DNA from: Debaryomyces hansenii CBS767
Lineage: Eukaryota; Ascomycota; Pichiomycetes; Serinales; Debaryomycetaceae
Reading direction: 5' to 3'
Length of the DNA: 64,000 nucleotides
Assembly (NCBI RefSeq): GCF_000006445.2
Contig: NC_006047.2
Coordinates: 1,116,001-1,180,000 of the forward strand
The notes below the pieces were generated by a model. The model had not been told where the DNA came from. It was given only the letters and a program-made list of their open reading frames with translations, and ran no database searches. This document shows, in pieces, positions 1 to 10,716 of this stretch. Both the position numbers and the translations under genes were made by a program. Position 1 is the stretch's first letter, and the number at the start of each line of letters is the position of its first letter.

Positions 1-52
1 CGTTTGGCCTACTGTTCACACTCTTCTTGTTACCCTTGGTTTGCTTTGCCAT
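1..52 (-). CDS. 5' end of a divergent basic protein (partial)
   Basis: An ATG read on the minus strand at 52-50 opens 17 codons that stay open to the window edge. The visible peptide is very basic (MAKQTKGNKKSVNSRPN). It is divergent from KRR1 and shares about 180 bp of promoter with it, including PAC- and RRPE-like ribosome-biogenesis elements, so a nucleolar or ribosome-assembly role is plausible. In S. cerevisiae the small basic gene ADF1 lies divergent to KRR1 (from memory), so an ADF1 counterpart is possible. The fragment is too short to identify by sequence. Confidence 0.4.
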   Translation of the reverse strand, partial: MAKQTKGNKKSVNSRPN

Positions 53-104
53 CGTATATTGTATGAACTAGCTGCTCAGGATGCCTATCTTTTGGGACTA
101 AGTT

Positions 105-180
105 GGTTTTTGACCTCATCTCGAAAATGCCAAAACTCACGTGATATTCACATCCTCTTAAAAAAAATTCTCTATTAAAA
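105..180. promoter_or_regulatory. Ribosome-biogenesis type bidirectional promoter
   Basis: The gap between the two divergent genes holds CTCATC at 115-120, the reverse of the PAC core GATGAG, a CACGTG box at 138-143 and an A-rich block ending in AATT near 160-173 that resembles RRPE. PAC plus RRPE is the classic signature of ribosome-assembly genes, which fits KRR1. CACGTG would suit Cbf1. These are motif matches only. Confidence 0.45.
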
Positions 181-220
181 ATTATCAGCTACCCTTTGCT
201 ACAATAGTAAAGCAAATTAA

Positions 221-1312
<1,092 letters not shown>

Positions 1313-1617
1313 ATATTTGTATAGTAACAATTAGTAATAGTATAGTAATAGTATATCTAGCATATCAAGCGTATGTAAAATAATTACGCTAAGATCGTAC
1401 CATATATTGCCTCGAATTGACATATCGGATCAAATTGGAATAACGATTCCCCTTTTAGTCGCGTAAAAATTTGTTTATGTTTCGCTTACGAACCTAAACA
1501 TTGAGCCTCACAAAAGTTTTTTTACTATGCCCATAGTAAGCACAAGGGAGCTACTATAAGTCAAATAAAGGACAATTTAGGGAATCAAGACATAGAATAT
1601 TAGACATAGATACCGCA
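1313..1617. other. Intergenic, KRR1 3' end and promoter of the VAC17-like gene
   Basis: About 300 bp, AT-rich. It begins with two near-tandem copies of AGTAATAGTAT just after the KRR1 stop, probably part of its 3' untranslated region. A CGCGTAAAA block near 1460 is a weak partial match to an MBF element. No other gene or RNA was seen. Confidence 0.4.
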
Positions 1618-3621
1618 ATGTCGACCAAATTAGATCTGTTGATCACTTTGGTAGATAATTTGGATACAAGATCGACCCAGTTATTGAATTCGATTCAAGA
1701 GACTAACTATTTGGTTACCGATATTATAAGTTTGAATAATGATATTTCTACGGCAGATAAGACCATAGATTTTATGGATGATTTGGTTTCAAATAACCAC
1801 ACCCACTTAAGTGAGTTTGAAAGTTTGTACGAAAGGTCGTTTTTGTTAGAATCCAATATGCATTTGAACGACCTTGTGACTAGCGAAACGACGTTGGACA
1901 ACTTACGCCAAGAATATCGATTTCTCATGAACAGGTTCACAGAAAACGATGGCTACAACTCTGTTAATGAAAGTGCAACGCAGGTATCCGAAGAAGAAAC
2001 TACAGTATCGACGCATTTCCAGACTCCTCCAAGACTCCACAACTCGATTTCGGTATCGAACTTGAAATTAAAGCCCATACGTTGTAGGTCCAAGAAAATA
2101 CCTAGAAAGAGGGCAAGCATGCGAATTATGAGTACTTCAATGGCTCAACCGGCAGAAAATAGTGATATGTTGCTGTTCATACCGGACGAAGATGAAATGA
2201 CTACGCCAGTTTCCAACATGGGAAAGAGACTGTCTAACCGTGATTTGTTCAACGATCCGTTCCCCAAAAAAATTGCATTATCGAATAACGAAGCCACAAT
2301 CACTGACACAACCCAATCACCACCTAGCAAACTCATGGACACTTTCAAAGATTACGCTCATGATGATTCAAACACAATATCTACATCTCCAGATTTATTT
2401 GGTGAATTGCATTCGAAAATAAAGGTACGATCCAACTCATTACCTGAAACTCCTAAAATAGAAAAATTCGAACTAAACAGCTTTAATATCCTTAAATCAC
2501 ATACTTCAACCACCAATTCGTCAAATATATTTCAAGCATGCAATGACGACAGTGAACTTTTAAGACTGAATAGACTAAAACATTTCATATCATCTGGTAA
2601 TGTTCAACGTCACATACACATGAATGGGTGTGATACTTCACTATCGAAGCCATCTCAACATCATAACAATCAATCCATTTTTGATAAAACTCCAACTTTT
2701 ACCCCTGTTGACATCGAAAATAATAATATCGACCAATTTGATATCGAGAGTATATCTGTGTGTTCGGATTTTTCTGACTACTCTCCTGAGGAGCCATCAG
2801 AAGAATTGGATAATTTTGAAAGCTTCTTAAGAAAGTCAAGGATTGACTTGGCTGAATCATTTCCTAATATAATAACAAAAGCAAAATCTCACGATAGCAT
2901 TTTCACAAATGAAGAATCGATATCTTTGGCGACGTCTGCACCAGCCAAAACGTTCAAGTTTCACAATCCAATAGACAATATGAATTTAAATTCTCTGAAA
3001 GTTGCTACTACAACAGTGGAACCAATTTACTATCAAGGAAATGATCAAATCCCCCATTCTAGTAAGGATGTAAATAATATTAAAGGAAATACAAATACAG
3101 CTAAATTATTGAACGATTTTATGTCTAAAACCGATAGAAAAGAGACCCCAAGTAATAGAACACCAAATAGAATAAAAAAGACATTATTTAATTTCAACAT
3201 TAATTCACCATCTAGATCGATAAAGTCGGAATCGTTACAAGACTCTAATCCTCGTCGTGGCAGTCTTGATTTAATGGGTAAGTCATTAACTGATAGTTTC
3301 ATGAGCTTGGTTAATACCGGATCACTTGAAAAGCTGAAGAAATACGAACCACCTTCTATTCCAAGCCACTATAAATCGAAACCCATAAATACTATTGAGC
3401 AATCCAATAACGCTAAGGAGAGGCCTATAGTCATTAGAAATGACACATTGATAAAAAGATTACCTCCAAGGAGAAAGGATGGGGCACATTCAAATTTAAT
3501 TATTGGGCCCAATAAAACTAAGATAGTTAACCACGGTGACCAATCTGTTTTTCGAAAACCCTTGATGACGAAAGTTAGTCGTAACTCGTTGGATGAGGCT
3601 TTAAGTCAAAGTATATTATAA
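1618..3621 (+). CDS. VAC17: VAC17-like vacuole inheritance adaptor
   Basis: Encodes 667 residues with a helical, coiled-coil-prone first 120 residues followed by a long low-complexity Ser/Thr/Asn-rich region. Identity rests on position and short shared segments: in S. cerevisiae VAC17 lies beside MRC1 and KRR1. The protein shares with Vac17, as I remember it, an N-terminal SLYERS-type helix, an NSLP-x-x-PK motif, a KSHDS motif and a C-terminal helix ending SLDEALSQSIL. Vac17 links the vacuole protein Vac8 to myosin Myo2 so the vacuole moves into the bud. It is larger than the S. cerevisiae protein (423 residues), as unstructured adaptors often are in other yeasts. Several CTG codons here (for example codon 7) are probably serine. 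An unrelated polarity protein is the alternative. Confidence 0.55.
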   Translation: MSTKLDLLITLVDNLDTRSTQLLNSIQETNYLVTDIISLNNDISTADKTIDFMDDLVSNNHTHLSEFESLYERSFLLESNMHLNDLVTSETTLDNLRQEYRFLMNRFTENDGYNSVNESATQVSEEETTVSTHFQTPPRLHNSISVSNLKLKPIRCRSKKIPRKRASMRIMSTSMAQPAENSDMLLFIPDEDEMTTPVSNMGKRLSNRDLFNDPFPKKIALSNNEATITDTTQSPPSKLMDTFKDYAHDDSNTISTSPDLFGELHSKIKVRSNSLPETPKIEKFELNSFNILKSHTSTTNSSNIFQACNDDSELLRLNRLKHFISSGNVQRHIHMNGCDTSLSKPSQHHNNQSIFDKTPTFTPVDIENNNIDQFDIESISVCSDFSDYSPEEPSEELDNFESFLRKSRIDLAESFPNIITKAKSHDSIFTNEESISLATSAPAKTFKFHNPIDNMNLNSLKVATTTVEPIYYQGNDQIPHSSKDVNNIKGNTNTAKLLNDFMSKTDRKETPSNRTPNRIKKTLFNFNINSPSRSIKSESLQDSNPRRGSLDLMGKSLTDSFMSLVNTGSLEKLKKYEPPSIPSHYKSKPINTIEQSNNAKERPIVIRNDTLIKRLPPRRKDGAHSNLIIGPNKTKIVNHGDQSVFRKPLMTKVSRNSLDEALSQSIL

Positions 3622-3756
3622 TTCAAGTCGTATTGCTGATATATATCGGTTAAATTTTTTACAACTCGAGATATCAACATTATGAATTAATAATTCTATA
3701 CTATTTACTATTTATAAATTATATTTAACTTTCTACTAAATAAACTTTGCATATTA

Positions 3757-6700
3757 TTAGCTCTCAAAGCCTCCACTATTGAATAATTTTGTATTATTAT
3801 TCTTTGCATTGTTAAGACTCCTTTCAATTTGTTTTTCTTTCAAACTCTTAATCGGATTTTTCTTATTTTTGGATAAATATGTAATAGATGCTTTAGAACC
3901 TGATGCAGTTTTATATTGTTTACTAATAGTAACACCCGAAAATTGTTTGCCATCTTTGACCTGAATGCCCTGTTTGCTACTTGATAATCTAAAAGATTTA
4001 ATTATTGAAGGTTTCTTTATGTTAGGCATGAATTCCTCATCGACATCTGTATCACTATCTTCATGGGTCCTTTTATTCAGCTGCTCATCTATACCTGTTG
4101 GACTTTCAGATCTTTTTCCTGAATGTAAATTACTAAGACTTTTACTTTTCAATGCTTGTAAATCATCAATTTCATCATCAGAAGAATCAAATCCATGCTG
4201 TCTGTTAGATATTTTTTGTTCATACTCATAATCATCTTTTCCGCTCTTCATCAAAAATGACAATTGCTTTTGTACAAAAGATTCTTCGACTCGGATTGTT
4301 TTCTTCTTCGGCTCCTCCTCTATTTCCTCTTCGTCAGATTCTTTGTCACTCTTGTTTTCTTTGTCTGAGCTTCTGAATGGATTCTTTGCATCTGCTTGAG
4401 ACTGTGATTCTTCTACCAGTTCATCATCATCATCATCAAGGGTAACGATCATAGTAGAATCCTGAATAGATTCAAAAAACGCCTTCGATTTTTCATTTTT
4501 AGCAAGAGCATTCAACTTTTTATTTTCCGTTAATCTTGCTCTTTGTTCTTTTAATTTTTGCTTTCTATAGGCTGTCAAAAGCTCATCTTCTTCATCACTT
4601 AATTCAATGTCAAACCCATTACCATTCACCCTTTTGGTTAACCTGTGGTTCTTGATATCATCTAATAATTTCTCTAATTCTTTTTGATCCTTAATCTGAT
4701 ATTCTTCCATAAACTTTCGTCTGAGGTCATCATTCTTTAAATCAATATTGAAATCATTGTCAATCATTTTTTCATCCTCCGAATTAGCTTGATCATCAGA
4801 TAAATCACCATCAACACCACCAAGACCATGCCATTCATCTTCGGATTCTTCAGCTTCACCTTCAACAATGTTTTTCATACCCATTCTTTCTAATTCTTTT
4901 TGTTTCTTCCGAGACTTCAATTCCTTTCTTCTGATCTTTTCTTCATATAATTTAATTTGTTGCTGAACATATTCCGGGGACTTCTCGTCTTCGGACTGTT
5001 CATCATCTTCCATGATATTATTTAAGGTTACATTCTTACGAATCAATTTACGACCTGTTCTTAAGGCTGATGGATTTATGTTTTCATCGTCATCTTCTTT
5101 ATCTCCAGATGCTTCTATAAGCGATTTATTGGCAGGCTCAATATTTCCATGGATAATCTGAGTAGCGTTATCAATTTGAGTAGACGCATCAAATTGGCTG
5201 GGATTATCAACTTGTGTTGAAATTGAATCAGGTTGCGTATTTTGTATGTCTGGTTCGATTATATCCTGAAAAGATGGCAATTCAGTATGTAGTATACTCG
5301 ATCTATTGATATCTTCAGATATTTGTGATTCTGTATTTGCAATTGCTTCCCTTGGTTTCAAGTTCTTAAAAAGTTCATAATTTTCATTGATAATATCCTC
5401 CAGTCCATGCTCGTGCATATTTTGCAGTTCCACCACGGATTCATCTTTTCTTAAATTGTCAAATATATTTTCGGTATTGCTTTTCTTGTTCAATACCTGT
5501 GTACCATTTTCAAATGCTTGTGTTAAAGAAGCCCCACTTCCAAATACAGCCCTCAATTTTTGAGTATTAACGGTGGTAATGAAATCCTCATTATCTACTC
5601 CTAAATCATCTTCATTATCTCTTTGATCTACAACTCCGAACATATAACTATCATCATTTCTCTTTCTTTGAGATTCTTCATCTATATTTTTGGCTCCATC
5701 ATCTTCATCTTCTGATACCACCGTTCTCCTTGCTCTTCTTTTAGCCTTAGATAGATTATCCGAATTAATTTGCTTTTTGTCTTCGTCTTCTTCTTGTTGT
5801 TCTTCTTCCTCTTCTTTATCGCTTTCATCTACTGAATCATAGTTCGAAGAATGATCTGAATCCATATCACTGTCAGGAACTTCGTCATCGGTATCATTTT
5901 CGTGGTCATAGTTTTCAGTGTCAGCAATGCCTTCAATATTGCCTTTACCAGCAAGAGCTAACGCTGCCCTTTCCCTTAACTTTTCCTTTCTTCTAATATT
6001 TCTGACTTTTTCCATTTCCCTTTCTAGCAAAGTCCCCATGAGTTCTTCGTCTTTTTCTAATTCTTCTAATATTTCATGATCAGGGTCCATATGTTTATTG
6101 GAGACCAACTGATTAATATTAGCTTTTCGTAAATGACCAAGGAATGAAGTAGAATTCGGGTTCTTTTCTAATGACATTATCTTCCTTAACAGCCTAGGTA
6201 AACTTGCAAATACTGGTGTCTTTACGGACATTTTTTTCTTCGAAAACTTTTGTTTAATAGACAATTTGTCTTCTTTTGACAACTGAGGGATCTTCTTAAG
6301 CTCGTCGTGAATTTCCATACGTTGCGTTTCAATTTCTGATTCAGAATTAGTACCAGATTCAAAATCGCTATCCAAATTAATAACTTTATTATTAGTGCTT
6401 TTCGTTGGAGATGATAACAATTGCTGCTTCAAGTTTTCAGCGTATATCTCAATTGGGTTCTTTTGTGGTTGTTTAGCTTTTCGTTTTGGAGAGTGTATGG
6501 CTTCCAGAAAACTTAGTATGTTTTCATCTTCCTCGTCGTTATTGTTAGCTAAAGGATCTGCTTTGTGGATGACTTTTAAAGGTGAAGTGACAGGGCTGGA
6601 TTTGATCACCGTGTCCTGAGAATTGTTATCAATATCAGATACTTCTGAACCTTCTTCATCGAACGCTGATAATAGTCTATCCTTTGTAAAAAGCACCTTC

Positions 6701-7512
6701 CTCTTGAACTCAGGTTGAATGATTTTCTCTCGCTTCTTTATGTTCAAAAATTCATCGGCCTCCTTCATTTGCTTATCTGTAGCATGGGACATGACAACCG
6801 AGTCATTATGATCATTTAGATCATTCTCCTCATCGGTGAGAGTAGTGTGTGTTATATCGACCTCCAATTCTTCCTGATGTTTTTCTTTAGCCAATCTTTC
6901 TTGCCTCTTTCTTTCAGCAAGTTGCGCAATCTTCAACAGGCGCTCTTCCTTTGAAATAGCCTGTGGACGTATTGGTTCTTCAATTTCCGATACAAATAGC
7001 CCTCCCGTATTTGCCGGTTCGGCCATCTGCATCGGCTGAGTAGCAATTTCTGCATCGTCGACCGAGAGCTGGGGTAATATGTGTACTTTTTGCGTCGAGC
7101 TTGGCCCAGAAGATCCAGAATCTGTTCCAGTAACAATCTGTGTCAAATCTTCTCCAATATCCGCCTCGTTTCTTCCAATACTCTCTATTTCTTCATCTGA
7201 GTTCGTCGTGGCGTTATCTTCCACGCGTTGGGTCTCCAGACTTTCTACCGGTCCCCCATACAAACGCTGTCTCACTTTATCGAGAATGCTCATATCTGGC
7301 ATATTTGGCATACCTGGTCTCTCCTGATCACCTAAAGACTTCGAGATCCCTCCAATATTGAAGTTCATTCCTAACATCGATTCCTGTGTCTCGTTATCTG
7401 GCCCTTCCGCCGTTTCTTCGCCATTAAAACCATCTTGGTTACTTATCACCTGTGTGTCAAGGTATGTCTGGTGGTGACCGCCGTGGTCCTCCAATTCGTC
7501 TAAGAGATCCAT
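3757..7512 (-). CDS. MRC1: MRC1/Claspin-type replication checkpoint mediator
   Basis: Encodes 1251 residues from the ATG at 7512. An in-frame TTG eight codons upstream extends the frame but is unlikely to be used. The protein is very acidic, with many SQ and TQ dipeptides (targets of Mec1/ATR kinase), densest in the N-terminal 200 residues and in a TQ-rich run near residue 775. The diagnostic MRC1-like domain sits in the C-terminal half: the EESEDEWHGLGG motif is followed by conserved DLRRKFMEEY and a DEEDELLTAYRKQKLKEQRARL helix. Mrc1 travels with the replisome, couples helicase and polymerase, and relays stalled-fork signals to Rad53. Basic KRK clusters could be nuclear localisation signals. 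It is tail-to-tail with the VAC17-like gene and divergent from SAM synthetase. Confidence 0.9.
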   Translation of the reverse strand: MDLLDELEDHGGHHQTYLDTQVISNQDGFNGEETAEGPDNETQESMLGMNFNIGGISKSLGDQERPGMPNMPDMSILDKVRQRLYGGPVESLETQRVEDNATTNSDEEIESIGRNEADIGEDLTQIVTGTDSGSSGPSSTQKVHILPQLSVDDAEIATQPMQMAEPANTGGLFVSEIEEPIRPQAISKEERLLKIAQLAERKRQERLAKEKHQEELEVDITHTTLTDEENDLNDHNDSVVMSHATDKQMKEADEFLNIKKREKIIQPEFKRKVLFTKDRLLSAFDEEGSEVSDIDNNSQDTVIKSSPVTSPLKVIHKADPLANNNDEEDENILSFLEAIHSPKRKAKQPQKNPIEIYAENLKQQLLSSPTKSTNNKVINLDSDFESGTNSESEIETQRMEIHDELKKIPQLSKEDKLSIKQKFSKKKMSVKTPVFASLPRLLRKIMSLEKNPNSTSFLGHLRKANINQLVSNKHMDPDHEILEELEKDEELMGTLLEREMEKVRNIRRKEKLRERAALALAGKGNIEGIADTENYDHENDTDDEVPDSDMDSDHSSNYDSVDESDKEEEEEQQEEDEDKKQINSDNLSKAKRRARRTVVSEDEDDGAKNIDEESQRKRNDDSYMFGVVDQRDNEDDLGVDNEDFITTVNTQKLRAVFGSGASLTQAFENGTQVLNKKSNTENIFDNLRKDESVVELQNMHEHGLEDIINENYELFKNLKPREAIANTESQISEDINRSSILHTELPSFQDIIEPDIQNTQPDSISTQVDNPSQFDASTQIDNATQIIHGNIEPANKSLIEASGDKEDDDENINPSALRTGRKLIRKNVTLNNIMEDDEQSEDEKSPEYVQQQIKLYEEKIRRKELKSRKKQKELERMGMKNIVEGEAEESEDEWHGLGGVDGDLSDDQANSEDEKMIDNDFNIDLKNDDLRRKFMEEYQIKDQKELEKLLDDIKNHRLTKRVNGNGFDIELSDEEDELLTAYRKQKLKEQRARLTENKKLNALAKNEKSKAFFESIQDSTMIVTLDDDDDELVEESQSQADAKNPFRSSDKENKSDKESDEEEIEEEPKKKTIRVEESFVQKQLSFLMKSGKDDYEYEQKISNRQHGFDSSDDEIDDLQALKSKSLSNLHSGKRSESPTGIDEQLNKRTHEDSDTDVDEEFMPNIKKPSIIKSFRLSSSKQGIQVKDGKQFSGVTISKQYKTASGSKASITYLSKNKKNPIKSLKEKQIERSLNNAKNNNTKLFNSGGFES

Positions 7513-7644
7513 ATTTCTACTAATCAACAATACCAACTCTACCGTAACCTTTTCTATTCCTTTTCTTAGTTATTTGTCCTAGCCGCCCATCTCCTACTAT
7601 TTTGGCGTTTTAACGTGTAGTTCTTTTATGTTTACTAGTTAAAA

Positions 7645-7650
7645 ACGCGT
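7645..7650. promoter_or_regulatory. MCB-like ACGCGT element upstream of MRC1
   Basis: A perfect ACGCGT lies about 135 bp upstream of the MRC1 ATG, with a TTTGGCG block between them. MBF (Mbp1/Swi6) binds ACGCGT to drive G1/S transcription, as expected for a replication-fork gene. The motif match is exact and the function is inferred. Confidence 0.5.
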
Positions 7651-7929
7651 ATTTTGGTGATTTTGTGTCATGTTCTGCACAATTGCCTAGCATCGTATAT
7701 TATGTCTTATATCAGGTCGTATCTTTCCTCTAAACGAGAGATATGAACGACATTTTGTCTCGAGTAGTCGGCTTATGTAATAATATGTCATAATTTCGTC
7801 AATCGAGTCATATTTAACAATAAATCGTGTCTAATCGGGCGCGAATCGACATTGGCCATGCTGGCCCAATTGCATGTGATTCGTTCTGTCCCATAAAAAA
7901 ATTTCCACGAGTTAAAAATTTCTATTTGT

Positions 7930-7978
7930 TGTGGCTCCGATGATATCTTATGCCAACGTTTCTCTCATAATATAAATA
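7930..7978 (+). promoter_or_regulatory. Met31/32-like element and TATA box of the SAM synthetase gene
   Basis: TGTGGC at 7930-7935 fits the Met31/32 core, and TATAAATA at 7971-7978 is about 140 bp before the ATG. A CATGTG box (an imperfect Cbf1 site) is at 7873-7878. Together they suggest sulfur-amino-acid control and strong TATA-driven expression. The 600 bp divergent gap holds no other gene. Confidence 0.4.
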
Positions 7979-8117
7979 GTTTGGAAATTTTGGACAAAAA
8001 TTTTCTTTTTATACTTTATTTGGAAAATACATTCTTATTGAGTTTTTCAAAAATTAACATCAAGGGTACTACTAGGTCAATTGTTCAGTAATCCTAATCG
8101 AAAATAAATCAAGAAAT

Positions 8118-9269
8118 ATGGCTGGTGAAAAATTTTTATTTACTTCCGAATCTGTCGGTGAAGGTCACCCAGATAAGATCTGTGATCAAGTCTCGGATGC
8201 TATCTTAGATGCTTGTTTAGCACAAGATCCATTATCCAAGGTTGCTTGTGAAACTGCTGCTAAGACCGGTATGATCATGGTTTTCGGTGAAATCACTACC
8301 AAGGCCCAATTGGACTACCAAAAGATTGTTAGAGAAACCATTAAGCACATTGGTTACGACAGCAGTGAAAAGGGATTCGACCACAAGACATGTAATGTTT
8401 TGGTTGCCATTGAACAACAATCTCAAGATATTGCTCAAGGTTTGCACTACGAAAAGGCCTTGGAAGACTTAGGTGCTGGTGATCAAGGTATTATGTTTGG
8501 TTACGCAACCGATGAAACCGACGAAAAATTGCCATTGACCTTGTTATTGGCCCACAAGTTGAATGCCGAATTAGCTTCTGCCAGAAGATCCGGTGCTTTA
8601 GCTTGGTTGAGACCTGACACTAAGACCCAAGTTACCATCGAATACGAAAAGGACGGCGGTGCTGTTATTCCACGTAGGGTTGATACCGTTGTTATCTCTA
8701 CTCAACACGCTGATGAAATCTCTACTGAAGACTTAAGAACTCAAATCTTAGAACACATCATTAAGAAGGTCATCCCAGAACACTTATTGGATGACAAGAC
8801 CACTTACCACATTCAACCATCTGGAAGATTCGTCATTGGTGGTCCTCAAGGTGATGCCGGTTTGACTGGTAGAAAGATTATTGTTGACACTTACGGTGGT
8901 TGGGGTGCTCACGGTGGTGGTGCTTTCTCCGGTAAGGATTTCTCCAAGGTCGACAGATCTGCTGCTTACGCTGCCAGATGGGTTGCCAAGTCTTTAGTCA
9001 ACGCTGGCTTAGCTAGAAGAGCTTTAGTCCAATTCTCTTACGCTATCGGTGTCGCTGAACCATTATCTATTCACATTGATACTTACGGTACCTCTAAGCA
9101 CTCTTCTGAAGAATTAGTCGCAATCGTCAGAAAGAACTTCGATTTAAGACCAGGTGTTATTGTCAAGGAATTAGATTTAGCCAGACCAATCTACTTCAAG
9201 ACTGCATCTTACGGTCACTTCACCAACCAAGAAAACCCTTGGGAACAACCAAAGAAATTGAAGTATTAG
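8118..9269 (+). CDS. SAM2: S-adenosylmethionine synthetase
   Basis: Encodes 383 residues, the usual length. The enzyme makes S-adenosylmethionine from methionine and ATP in the cytosol, releasing phosphate and diphosphate. The active-site GHPDK motif (residues 16-20) contains the catalytic His17. The GAGDQG hexapeptide at 119-124 and the Gly-rich phosphate-binding GGGAFSGKD at about 266-274 are intact. All three domains are present. Codon choice is extremely biased (TTA/TTG leucine, no CTG), so it is highly expressed. S. cerevisiae has paralogues SAM1 and SAM2. Only one is visible here, so the symbol is by family and could equally be SAM1. Confidence 0.97.
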   Translation: MAGEKFLFTSESVGEGHPDKICDQVSDAILDACLAQDPLSKVACETAAKTGMIMVFGEITTKAQLDYQKIVRETIKHIGYDSSEKGFDHKTCNVLVAIEQQSQDIAQGLHYEKALEDLGAGDQGIMFGYATDETDEKLPLTLLLAHKLNAELASARRSGALAWLRPDTKTQVTIEYEKDGGAVIPRRVDTVVISTQHADEISTEDLRTQILEHIIKKVIPEHLLDDKTTYHIQPSGRFVIGGPQGDAGLTGRKIIVDTYGGWGAHGGGAFSGKDFSKVDRSAAYAARWVAKSLVNAGLARRALVQFSYAIGVAEPLSIHIDTYGTSKHSSEELVAIVRKNFDLRPGVIVKELDLARPIYFKTASYGHFTNQENPWEQPKKLKY

Positions 9270-9742
9270 GTTATCTACCATCCAGGTTTAATTGTATGGA
9301 ATACTTAATGATTAATGTAATGACTCCATTGAATTTATTTTAAGTCAACGCTCAACTCGTTGGTTTTATGTGTTAATAGTTACTATTGATTTTTTTTTTA
9401 CGATTACATTTTTGTTGAAACATTTTTTTCACCATGTTAAAAGTTATAAGGCGGGTTTTACTTCCAAGTTTTAATTTTGATTTTTATTATATTTATTATT
9501 TGATATAAGGATAGAGTTTTTTATTACATTAATAAGGGGTCCTCAACGGACAATTAAGTTAAATAAACGGCTGTTTTATTTTATAATTGTAGACAAATAA
9601 AGTTGCAACTCTAGTAATTCGTGATATGTTTGTTGCAAGCAGTACCGCTTCGTCGCAATTGTCTAATGGATACTTTCTATGCTGTATTTACTGTTAGAAC
9701 ATCACATACCTTGTCGAAGAAGAATATGTCCCTCGTAAAATT
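9270..9742. other. Intergenic between convergent genes
   Basis: About 470 bp of AT-rich sequence between the convergent SAM synthetase and DPP1-type genes, with several T-runs after 9390. It presumably holds both 3' untranslated regions. No coding or structural RNA signal was seen. Confidence 0.4.
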
Positions 9743-10539
9743 TTAAGTAGGTAAAATATCATCGTCAACTGTTATTGGAACATTACTGTTCTCCAGATTT
9801 AAATACGGGAAATATCTGAAGTAGACTACAAACGCTACTGAAATACCAATTCCGCTTCCCAAAATAATATCTAAGAAGTGATGTCTGTAGTCCTGGGTTC
9901 TACTCAACCCAACGTAGCTTGCAAGTATAATTGGAATAATTGCAATAAGATGTTGCCATAAGTAGGATTCCCTTCTCAATTTGAACTGACCTATGATCCA
10001 CAAGTATAAGTAGAATAAGCCTGCAAATGAAAGTGAGGCATGTCCTGAAGGGGTAGATTTCCCACCATCTAAGAGATATATCTGGCCTAACGGTGCAGTA
10101 CATACTTCAATGCCAACATACGTGTTCGGTGGAGTGGTTGGCGTAGGCCCACATCTAGCTAAAAAATCAGGCCTAGGTCTACCGATCCAGTTTTTTAATA
10201 TATCGACTCCATTGACACTCAATGAACAAATAACCCCAACAACGATACTTGCAAAACATGAAAATTATTCAAGTTCACATTATTTGTTCTGCGGAAATTA
10301 GTTATAACGAGAATAATGGTAAATGGCAATATGCATGATAACATATATAACTGGTTGTCGGTAACCCGTTCGGTAGTCGCAAATGGATGTTGAAGAGTAG
10401 GGTCAGATAATTTGAATTGTCTTTGGAATGGTCTTGCCGGTTCAACAACATAGAAGAATATCAATAGAAGAGCTAGCACAGCAATCCATTCTGGAATATT
10501 TTTCTTGAATTTGCAAGATTTAAGGTACTTGATAAGCAT
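9743..10539 (-). pseudogene. DPP1: DPP1-type lipid phosphatase, frameshifted
   Basis: Two abutting minus-strand frames together make one diacylglycerol-pyrophosphate / phosphatidate phosphatase (PAP2 superfamily, vacuolar membrane, Mg-independent). The first (10539 down to 10219) carries the N-terminal membrane segments and the family PFATTERV motif. The second (ending at 9743) carries all three catalytic motifs: KNWIGRPRP, TPSGH and SRTQDYRHHFLD. The first frame stays homologous to S. cerevisiae Dpp1 through SLLG and then stops. The correct frame resumes in the -1 phase at the run GGGG (plus-strand CCCC at 10234-10237). A single missing base there explains the break. Because both halves are otherwise intact, this is a very recent pseudogene, an assembly or sequencing error, or (less likely) programmed frameshifting. 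An intron does not fit, as coding homology runs up to the break. Confidence 0.75.
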
Positions 10540-10716
10540 TGTACGCGTATCAAATGTGGTGGCTTATATTAAAGATCTGAAGTTAATGAGAAATAAAAAT
10601 ATAAAATACTCAATTCTACATTATAGTACAAAACACAATAATTAAAATTAAAAAGTACGAATTAAAATAAATATCTATATGATTAATGACGGTAAAATAA
10701 ATTTGAGTTGAACAAC

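Noticed and set aside
7513..7536. Eight-codon N-terminal extension of MRC1
   Set aside because: It begins with TTG rather than ATG; the ATG at 7512 gives a normal MDLLDELE start.
10219..10300. Intron as an explanation for the split DPP1 frames
   Set aside because: A TAACTAAT plus CGCAG signal exists, but coding similarity to Dpp1 continues through it up to SLLG, leaving no room for an intron of normal size.
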